A stretch of 64,000 nt of DNA from Lithospermum erythrorhizon (Eukaryota; Streptophyta; Magnoliopsida; Boraginales; Boraginaceae). Within the stretch, counting starts at the first letter, position 1. Every line of letters starts with the position of its first letter. Location of the stretch: the NCBI GenBank assembly GCA_019722365.1, contig JADFUC010000395.1:124001-188000 (forward strand). Direction: 5' to 3'. Positions 55,301 to 64,000 of the stretch are shown here, one piece after another. The notes beneath the pieces are model-generated. The model did no database searches. It was given only the letters and a program-made list of their open reading frames with translations, and was not told the DNA's origin. Both the position numbers and the translations under genes were made by a program.

Positions 55301-58300
55301 TATGCTCACTGATGCTCAAATATGAAACTATATCTCTATGCTCTTCTTAATTTTATCGCGACTTATTATAGATTGTTTGTCATAAATTGACTTATTTAAT
55401 TTAATTGACGTTTTGTTTTTTTTTTCTGTATCAAGTTTTAATCATTGATTAAGTTTTAATTATATTATGAACTATTACACGACAATAATTTTATGAAATT
55501 ATTGTTAATGAATAATGTATAATGATTAAGTTTTGATTAGAATAATGAATAAAAATAATTTATTGTCAAAGATGGAAACGGAAAAACGAAAACGTTTGAC
55601 TAAACATAGTTGGATTGATTATAATTTTGATCTCTCTATTTTATTGTTAACAGAGCACAGGGAATAGTGGTATAGTTGAGCTTCTGACGTCCTCAGCATG
55701 GGGAACTCTTCTAAAGAGAGTAAGTAAATTTATGCTTGCTAAAATGTATTGAATAGAATGTGTTGCATTTAATAGTCCGATCCAAAGTGGGTGATGTGTT
55801 AAATTTGGTATGATTTGATTGGTACTACTCGTACCATCCAGATTTCCAAGTTTAAGCGTGCTTGGCCTGAACAAGTTTAAGATGTACCATCCAGATACAT
55901 TTTCTTTTCGAAAGTCCATCTCATAAGATTTCCAAGTTTAAGCGTGCTTGGCCTGAACAATTCTGGGATAATAAGGTACCGACCCGGTGATCCGAGACGG
56001 GGCGTTACATTACATGGCATAATTTTGTCTTCTTTTATGTCTCCATGTTTTATATTTTCTAATTTGTTCATTAATACATGTAATCTGAATTTGCAGGTTG
56101 GAGATTCTCTCATGGTTTATCTATTAGAAAACACTTTGATATTTTTGCCCCTTGCCCAAAAGCAGCACAGACAAGTGTCAGGTTTATCAATAAAAAATAC
56201 GTGCTTTGCAGTTTTGAACCGTGCGTCGAACAATTATCAAAATAGGTCATCCAGTCATCTTGGTAAATTATGTATTCAATCACTCATTCAATTGCCTTTT
56301 GATATGTGAGCAACTAGAACTGCAATATGTACTATTCAAGAAAGTAGGGAAAGTATATTTTATTGAAGGCTTAAATTGCTTGATGTTGAATTGTTAGTCT
56401 GGGTTCTTGCCGTCTTAAAAATAATTAGCTGCAACTGTATCAGAAAACTGTTGCTTGTGTTATTCGGACTACAAGGTGTATGTAACTATAATTGGTCAAT
56501 ACAATGTATGCGACCCTCCTATAAATTCATTTTGACAACTTTAGTCCTCCATGTATTTGAATTATGCAGTGAGTACATATTGGTGATAGAGAACACAGCT
56601 ACAAATTCGTGATGACATGGTGCTAATTAATACATATTCAATCCGTGGGGTTTGCAAAGTTATGTCTATACTCTATAGGAAGGACTGGACCCTATTCATT
56701 CCCTTGTGTACCACAGGAATGGAAAATTGGTAACATTTTGTTTAAAGTACTAAAAGGACGGAAAGCTACCTTCCGAATTGGAACTTTACTATGCTAGAAA
56801 ATTAGGTGTATTAACTTCAGATTCTTATAATACAATTTCTTTTCTGAGTTCAGTAACTTCATAATATGTATCTCTTTCTCTCTCTCTTTTGTTATGTTTT
56901 GAGTTTTAACATTAGAGTTTCTTTCTGAAGTTCTTGCACCAATGGTCTAAAGGAATCTGTAATGTCTTCCAATGTATCAGGATTTGAGAGGAAGAGGGAA
57001 AAAGCCAATGAAGTTGCCACAAAGTCAACTGAGCAGCAAACCTCATGTCCTTCAGAAACTAGTCTTCTGCTGTGTTCTTCTACATGTATGGGCATCAAAA
57101 GTCAGCATTTAGCACAGTTCCATTGTCACGGAAGCAAGGGATTTTTGCAAAGTCCATCTGAAGATAATGTAGCCAAAACCGTAGCCGAAGATGCTTCTAA
57201 TGAGAAACATATTCCTTATATACAGCAGCATAACTCTAATGGAATTGTTGCATTGCCTAAGAAGCGTTCCCGCCAATGGCGTTGGCAGAGGCAAAGGGAT
57301 TTAAAATCCAGAAAGTTCTCATTGGGCCCATGCAGAGAAGGTGTATTGGATAAGTTTCAGGTATGGTAATGTAATGATCTTCAGTTAGCAGTAATATGTG
57401 GCTATTATCCTTCAGAATAATCTGTTTGAGAGCATCCTAATCCTCCATGATTATCACTAAAATTTGTATGGTTGATGGGAAAAAGGAAAAGCAAAGTCTA
57501 AAAAATATTTATTTTCTTCCAACTGTTTGGTTGCCAAGCAACACACCATTTTCTTTTCCCGTTGCTCCCATTTCCTGCAAACCTAGTACTGCATAATTTT
57601 CACAGGAGTCTGGAATCTTCTCGAGAATACTTGAACTGAGATAAACATGTGTTGGTGCCTGTCTTTTCTTCATTAATGTTTTCGGCTGTAATTTTTTTCT
57701 CTTCTTGACGAAGAGAAGACAACTCTGTGAAGTTTAAAATGAATTCACCGTTTTTAACCAAAAGCTGGGAATGTTATTTTCCTAAAAACTTTTTTTATTT
57801 CGAACATGCACAAAATCCATGTTCTTTACTTTTTTTCTTCACTTCATTATCCAAGACATCAGATCCCCAAAAGAATCTACAGACATCCTAACATAGACAA
57901 GCAGAAGAAGAAGCAGAGACATATATATGCAAGCCAAACACCTTTTTACACAATGGAGATATATATATATATATAATAATAATAGTTAGAGTTGACTTGT
58001 TTCCTAAAATACAAACATTGGTCAAATGAGGCAAGTTTTGTGAAATGAAAAGGTGTAATGAAATGATCTTATATATTAGTGTGGTCCCTTGGTTTAACAG
58101 AAGAAAAATAGGTACTTACACTTACACCAATACGTTTACTTAATATAGATATATGAGAGTGGGACATTTAGATTGATTGAAATTTTATATTTTACCCTTT
58201 AGCCTTACGATCAGAAAATTTACAATATGTTATGATTGTCAGGTCACTCAAATCCAACTATTTGGTGGTTGTTTATATCCCATAGATGAAGTTATATTTG

Positions 58301-61300
58301 TGTTTATTTGAATGTCTTTTTAGTAATGTCTCTTCTTTATTACTTGTCTGATGTCCAGGCATTGCAAACATGTTCTTGTTGCTCGACTTTTCAGTCTCTT
58401 CCTGATGTCAATGAAGAAGATCACTTAAATAGGCGAATTATGTTGTACAAAATGGAGGATTGCTCCTCAGTGTTCCCTCGAAAACGTATCCTAATCAGTG
58501 GATCATGTATTTTACGCTTTGCATTCTCAGCTTACAAGCATTTGCAAAATTAGGAAGAGTTTTTGTTGAATTGTATAATTCATGCAATTCAATTTTCATG
58601 ACTTCGTACTTCCTCCAATTGTATTTGAATGGCAGAATTTCTAGAAAAGTTGTTCAAGATTAATGACTCACTCACTTATTTTAACAATTTTTTCCATTGT
58701 ACCCATATGATTTTCCTAATACTCTTAGTGAACTTTAGACAAGGGTATTATAACACACTACAATAAGTCAAGCTCTTTCCAGAACTTTTGTGAAAAGCCA
58801 AGTAGGTTACAAAAATAAAATTGAGGAAGTACTCTTTATCAGCACTGCAACACTTGAAATTGTTTTATTGAATATTTGCTTTTATTGTTCATGTCTCATT
58901 TTATATAAGAGTTGTGTGACTTTTAGATACCATGTTTAGAAATAATTATTTACATGTCCGAGCTCTGTGTTTTGTTTGTAACTTGCAAACGTACTGTGTC
59001 CTACTGCATTTCCCTAAGTTTGATTAGATCATTGCTTGAAGAATTTCTCAGATGTATCAGCTCTGTGCTTCCAATTGTACCTTGCAGATCCTAAACAATT
59101 ATCAGATATATTGAACTCTTTAAAACCTAATTTTACAGGAGCAAATGCTCTTCTTAATGAAATCCTTGGCAGTTGTTGGCCTAGTACTGCTTCTGGCGCA
59201 ATGCATTGCTCTCATAGCAGTGAAATTTGCCAAATCAAATCCAAGTGCCTGTAAGCATATGCCCCCTTTTGTTTTTCCGTTATATGATACAACAGCCTGT
59301 CTCTCATGCACTTGTATGATACTCCCTCTATATCAATATAAGTAATTTTTAGGATTGAAATCTTCTATCAAAATAGTTAAAAGTGATTATTTACTTCATC
59401 AATGCAACTTTTTGCATTGGAGTTTAAAAAATTCTCTAACATCATTATTTTGTATCCTAGTATTATTATTTTCATTGGTTGATAATTTTCTCTGTCTTAT
59501 GAAATAGTAAAATCAATGATTAGCTTAATAAAATAATTTTAGGCTAAACGATCACTTATATTAATACGGAGGGAGTATTACAATATTTGTTGGTTACTAT
59601 TTTCATGTATATCCTGTAAATTTATGGTTCCCCAACGATATCTCTGATAGGTAGGTGAACATATGTCTGGTTCGTGTCTTTAAGTTTACATTATTATTTG
59701 TTTATTGAAGTGTTTCTCACTTAAGACTCAAATGAACCGTGTTTGTTGCACGGTTGTAGTTACACTTGAAAACGAAGGATAAGAGTTGGATACGAGGTTT
59801 GCAGCACATGCAAAATATAAACCATGAAAAAATTACAGTTGTGAGAAAATATACAGACCATAACAGATCAGTTGTCCTCTATAGAAATAGGAAGTGTTTT
59901 GAAGTTTTCATCAATGGAACGGTGGAACCCATAGCTATTTCAAGACTTTGGAGGTTAGAACCAAAAATCTGACAAGTAATGACTTAAGCTTTAGCAGACT
60001 TTTCTGAAGTTTGTTTAATTCTTGTCATTTGAATGTACCACGTACCGGTCACTCGTGTTTAGATCTCACCTTTATATGAATTCCAACTTTTGTACCTCGA
60101 AATTCAGCTAGCCACGCCATCTTGCTTCATTTCTCTATATCTTTTGTTATGTCTCAACTCTCAACATAATATTTTAAATACCTCCATGCCCTTCTCTACT
60201 CATCATTCCCTCCCCTGAATCACCTGGAAAATTTCTGCTGCATGTTTTTAGTTAAAACATGAGTATGAACAATTTTTGCATGTCAAACATTTCTAACAGT
60301 CTGACTCATGGGTTGATTTTTTTTATGTTGTCGAATGCTAATAACTTGAACATATTCAGATTTTAATTGAACTATCTAGGAACATAATTGATTTTTTCCA
60401 GCTTAAAGGTATGATAGTGCCATATTTTCTATTTGTGAGTATGCATATCATGACATTGATTGTTCTTTCAATTACATCAGCAGCTAAGGTGCACATCTTG
60501 GAATTTCTTACTTGGTATTTTTTAAAATCTTAGTTACCACTCTCTGACGAAGTTGCTCAAAAACCTCATCCACAATGTTCGGTACTGTCAAGTATCTAGA
60601 TTGTTAGAAAAGCATTGTGCAGTGCCATCTTTAGAGAAAGATCCCAAGGGAAGTGCTTATATCCTTGAGGTTAGTACTTGTTTGGACATTCGAAACCTTT
60701 CGCGAATTTGGAGTGCGTCATCATGCAATAATTGACTTCCTTTTCATGGAGGCCCGGGTAAATAGGCTATTTTCTTCCATAACACAGAAATGCTAATTTC
60801 ATTAAGGGGATTATCAAGAACATGTTCTTCGGTCATAAACATATTGCATATTTGTGAAATTGAGTTATTAGGTCTTATAAATATTTGCAGTTGAGTCAGA
60901 CTCATTTAATTTTTTACTCCCCTCCATCCCAAAAAGATTGTCTCATTTGACTTTTCACGGTTGCCAAGACACGACTTAACACGTAAATATCACTAATTCT
61001 ACACGTGTACAAATTATAAAAAGTTGATATTTCAAAAATATATATTAAAACAAATCTAACAAGATCCTACATGACTATTATTTCTTATCGACTAATGAGA
61101 ATTCATGGTCAAAGTTTTCAAAGTTTGACCTAAAAAATTGAAATGGGACAATCTTTTTGGGATGGAGGAAGTAACTGATTTTTTGTTAGAAGTTATGAGC
61201 CTCTTCCTGTTAACGCCGATGTCCAAATAACTAAAACCAACATAGAAAAATATATAAGGTTTTATTTGGTCTTATGCCTCATATCCATTTTTTGAAAATG

Positions 61301-63920
61301 CATATTTTTTCGAAGTAGAAAAAAATTGCTACAAGGTAATTGAATGAATATGAACATCATAGTTGCAAGGATGGCAGTATACTTTCATTTTAGATCAATC
61401 TTTTTGCCAAGGTTTTGATGCACATAAATATTGAATACCCTGTTAACGAGAATCACATACAAAATTTGTTTGCAGCTTGCCAGTCTTAATATGTCTTGGT
61501 TATCCTGGGTTGTGCTTTTGACATCTATCAGTCTTGCTGTTCATTGTCTTACTGCATGTTCCTTTATATTTTCATTCTCTGTTTATGAACATAAAGTTTC
61601 ATAATGGTATCGACTGAAGTATGTGGCCACTGGTGCTTAATTTATATCCATAGTGAATGGCTATGCTTTTCCACTAGCAAATGATTATTACTCGCTCCAT
61701 CTCTGGTTGTAATAGACATTGTTCCATTTTTGGAGATCCCAAAACAATTCCCATTTTGATCAATTTTAAAAGATGAGAAATGAGAGAAATTTGAATGTGT
61801 CAGACCAATTTGAAATTTCATTGAACATTGTGCAAAGTAAAACTCCCTTACAATTAGAGATGAAGGGAGTATAACGTTCATTCTGCTTCTGGTCGAAACA
61901 AATTTTTTAACTTATTTTGATGTTCTTCGTGCAGGGAAATTATTCTGAAGGTAATCACGCTTGCAAAAAACGTAAAATTCTGGTTAAAGACGAAGTGATA
62001 GTTGAAAATAAGTTTGTTGGAGATTGTGGTTCTGGGGTTCATCATTGTAGTGGACCGACACAATATGATGCTCAACATGGGCCAAGTAACCTGTATTGCT
62101 CGCATAAGCAGGTCACAGCATTCACATGGGCTGTTTGTAGAAGTATTATTCCTCCAGATCTCTTAGGAAACCCCTCAAATTGGAGAAAGTTAAGGATGAA
62201 CATTTCAAGATTTATCCGGTTGAGGAGGTTTGAGAATTTCTCTTTGAAACAGTGTATGCATGAACAGAAAATTTCGAAATTCCCTTTACTTTCTGACAAG
62301 CACTCCTCTTGCAACTTGAGCACCAACATGGTAATGCATTCTGGAAGATGTGAAGCAAATGGAGATAATTCTGGACGGTCCGTACGATTCGATAAGGTTG
62401 TTGGCACAGATTTTGTGAAGCAAAAAATTTTAAAATGCTGGATATATTGGTTCTTTTCATGTCTAGTGGTGCCATTACTGCAAGCCAACTTTTATGTTAC
62501 TGAATGTGAGGGTGGGAAACAAGAGCTCTTTTATTTCCAGAAGGCTGTGTGGCAGAAGGTGATTTCGGAAACTGTTACTCGTTTGGAAACTCAGAATTTT
62601 CATCACATGAATGATGCATCTCTCAGAGAAATTCTGAGGTATAGGACATTTGGTTACTCAAACGCCAGACTTTGTCCAAAAGGAAGTGGGGTGAGGGTCC
62701 TTGCAAATCTCAAGGCACCTTCTAAAATTCCCGTGAGGCTGTTGCCCTCAAAAGGTCAAAGCATTAGGCAGTGTACATCAGTTCCGACACTAAAAAGGAC
62801 CGAGTATCAGATGTTTAAATCCGTTAATAGTGTCCTTCACAATATTCATGTCATCCTAAAAGGAATACAAATGAAACAGCCTGACAAGTTGGGCTCATCA
62901 GTGTTTGACTATAATGATGTCTATAAAAGGTTTGTTCCTTTTGTGTCTCTTCTTAGGAATGGATGCACCACGATACCAAAAGTATCCATCATTGTAGCAG
63001 ATGTGTCAAGAGCTTTTGATTCTGTGAATCAGAAAAAGTTACTCGAGGTAGTAAAAACTGTCTTGGTGGACGATGAATATAGGCTGAGGAAGTCGGACAA
63101 GGTTATCTGCACAAAAACGTCTTTTAGAGTCCAGCAACTACTCTTATCAACACATCATGATGGTCACTCACAGCCTGGCATTCTTGTCAACCAGGTATCT
63201 AACTTAGATGAATTTCCTTCAATTCTTTTCTTTTCTTTGAGCTCTATGAAACTATTTTACTTTCTCGGCTCAATACAGAGATACGTCATGTTATTGTTGA
63301 AAATTGGCAATTCATATTTATGACCTATCCTTCATTTCTAACATTCAGGGTCTCAGCATCATAATTAAGAAGAAAAATATTGTTTCTGATCTGGTGGAGC
63401 ACATAAAGCACAACATACTGAAGCTGGGTGATGAGTTTTACTTGCAATCTGTTGGCATTCCACAAGGAAGTATTTTATCCTCACTGCTCTGTTCATTTTA
63501 CTATGGGCATATGGAAAAGAATGTGATCAACCCATATCTTAAGAAGTTGAGTTACTCTCGTGGTCTAGAAGATTTATCTGAACTGCATTCTGATAATACA
63601 TCAACTAATTGGGATAACTCTGCATATGACACTGACTTTTGTAATGCGGAGTACCTGCTTGTTAGATTTATTGACGACTACCTATTCATGTCAACTTCAG
63701 AACAACAAGCTTCGCAGTTCTTCTCCCTTTTGCGAAGAGGGTTTTGTGATTACAATGCTTTTATGAACGAGAGTAAGTTTGGCTCGAACTTTCATGTAAA
63801 TCACAAGTCACAACATGAAGCAAGTAGAGTTTTTGTTGGCCAAGATGGCATTTCATTTCTCAAATGGAGTGGATTGCTTATCAATACCTGCACATTGGAA
63901 ATTCAGGCAGACTACTCAAG
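52304..63920 (+). CDS. TERT: Telomerase reverse transcriptase, exons 1-10 (3' end outside the window)
   Basis: Catalytic subunit of telomerase; copies the telomerase RNA template onto chromosome ends in the nucleus. Exons: 52304-52615, 54976-55047, 55654-55719, 56097-56262, 56981-57360, 58359-58485, 59088-59250, 60534-60669, 61935-63194, 63349-63920. All have GT-AG borders and consistent phase, giving 1,084 codons. The start ATG gives MAKNKKKTHKVP and the plant motif CRCKGRGCLGC of the N-terminal (TEN) domain. Exon 9 holds the RNA-binding QFP region (VTAFTWAVCRSIIPP), the T motif (ANFYVTECEGGKQELFYF), motif 1 (LCPKGSGVRVLANL), motif 2 region and motif A (VADVSRAFDSV, catalytic D830). Exon 10 has motif B' (IPQGSILSSLL), C (FIDDYLF, D1003/D1004), D (MNESKFG) and E (FLKWSGLLINT). 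The C-terminal extension is missing. No stops or frameshifts, so the gene appears functional. Confidence 0.95.
52616..54975 (+). other. TERT: TERT intron 1, enlarged by unassigned insertions
   Basis: 2.36 kb intron. Most is AT-rich, but two islands are GC-richer: about 53,690-53,930 (with 'cggtcggccgctcgctag') and about 54,610-54,860 (purine-rich plus strand, 'gggaagggcggcgagg'). Neither shows a recognisable domain or terminal repeat, though a 61-codon frame at 53,730-53,915 spans the first. They may be pieces of an inserted element or captured gene fragment. Confidence 0.4.
55831..56009 (+). mobile_element. Duplicated 5S-rRNA-like core with LTR-like end, TERT intron 3
   Basis: The 34-bp segment starting 'gatttccaagtttaagcgtg' and running on through cttggcctgaacaa occurs exactly twice, at 55,841-55,874 and 55,927-55,960. 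TTAAGCGTGCTTGG is identical to part of the internal control region of plant 5S rRNA. After the second copy come CCCGGTGATCCGAGACGGGG and GCGTTACA (to 56,009), an end typical of plant LTRs. Cassandra TRIM elements carry 5S-like Pol III promoters in their LTRs and end in TTACA, so a partial, rearranged Cassandra-like LTR is the best explanation. No full 5S gene is present, and the left end was not found. Confidence 0.6.
57959..57984. repeat. AT/TAA microsatellite in TERT intron 5
   Basis: A run of (AT) units followed by three to four (AAT) units, in the intron before exon 6. Confidence 0.8.
59322..59575. mobile_element. Stowaway-like MITE 1 (TERT intron 7)
   Basis: 254 bp bounded by TA dinucleotides. 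The left end CTCCCTCTATATCAATATAA and the right end TTATATTAATACGGAGGGAG are inverted copies with few mismatches. The interior is AT-rich and noncoding. A CTCCCTC terminus and TA target are the signature of Tc1/mariner-derived Stowaway MITEs. Confidence 0.85.
60917..61171. mobile_element. Stowaway-like MITE 2 (TERT intron 8)
   Basis: 255 bp between TA dinucleotides. The left end CTCCCCTCCATCCCAAAAAG pairs with the right end CTTTTTGGGATGGAGGAAG; the inverted repeat extends inwards past 'attgtctcattt'/'aaatgggacaat'. Its terminal sequence differs from MITE 1, so it is a different family or subfamily. Confidence 0.85.
61691..61869. mobile_element. Stowaway-like MITE 3 (TERT intron 8)
   Basis: 179 bp between TA dinucleotides. 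The left end CTCGCTCCATCTCTGGTTGT pairs with the right end ACAATTAGAGATGAAGGGAG. It ends only 65 bp before exon 9, so it may contribute sequence near the branch-point region of that intron. Confidence 0.85.
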
Positions 63921-64000
63921 GTCACCCAATTTGCTCTTTTATTTAATAGTACCTTCATTTTGCGACTTATTTTTATATTTCTGCCCTGATGTTAGATTAT

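Noticed and set aside
55831..56009. A complete 5S rRNA gene
   Set aside because: Only a short core matches, it is doubled, and the surrounding sequence is not 5S. The LTR-like end favours a retroelement.
56962..56980. Using the ATG at 56,962 or an acceptor near 56,930 as the start of TERT exon 5
   Set aside because: Phase 1 from exon 4 requires two bases to finish a codon. Only the acceptor at 56,980 (…GTATCAG) continues the frame without a stop, and it gives the Lys/Arg-rich FERKREK segment expected there.
60551..60553. Acceptor AG at 60,552 for TERT exon 8
   Set aside because: It would break phase with exon 7. The AG at 60,533 restores the frame and yields LYHSLTKLLKNLI, which matches the family.
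62072..62488. 138-codon minus-strand open frame
   Set aside because: It is antisense to TERT exon 9, which is clearly coding on the plus strand.

Overview
The window looks like nuclear DNA of a flowering plant, most likely a eudicot. The host genes have many introns with GT-AG borders. They encode plant-type versions of a histone demethylase and of telomerase reverse transcriptase. The rest is mostly decayed LTR retrotransposons, plus a LINE fragment and MITEs. I cannot name the species.

Layout. 1-2.3 kb: low-complexity gene-free DNA. 2.3-6.9 kb: a Copia LTR with its primer-binding site and a broken gag, then a Ty3/Gypsy integrase and LTR remnant on the plus strand. 8.4-16.9 kb, minus strand: an 11-exon H3K4 demethylase gene orthologous to Arabidopsis JMJ16/PKDM7D. 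Nine coding exons are clean, but the two carrying the JmjC catalytic core (13.33-13.18 and 13.03-12.69 kb) are full of small indels. 18.9-21.4 kb: the same Ty3 family as at 4.9-6.9 kb but inverted, so the demethylase gene lies between opposed copies. 21.7-42.1 kb: Copia pieces, including an 8 kb minus-strand element with both LTRs (29,454-37,481), a Ty3 RNase H fragment, a minus-strand Copia gag with its primer-binding site, and a LINE reverse transcriptase fragment. 42.6-50.8 kb: a GC-richer Ty3/Gypsy element (gag, protease, RT, RNase H, integrase, LTR pieces). It has a ~495 bp tandem duplication over the protease and an inverted protease fragment beside it.

52.3 kb to the window end, plus strand: telomerase reverse transcriptase (TERT). 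Ten consecutive exons keep one reading frame, with the T, A, B', C, D and E motifs; the 3' end lies outside the window. Its introns hold three Stowaway-like MITEs and a duplicated 5S-rRNA-like core ending in an LTR-like terminus, which suggests a Cassandra-type TRIM remnant.

The two host genes do not form a unit. One removes methyl groups from H3K4 and the other extends telomeres; about 35 kb of nested transposon debris separates them. I found no convincing new biological system. The most useful leads are the damaged JmjC core (decay or local consensus error), the 5S-like repeat in TERT intron 3, and the rearranged protease of the Ty3 element.
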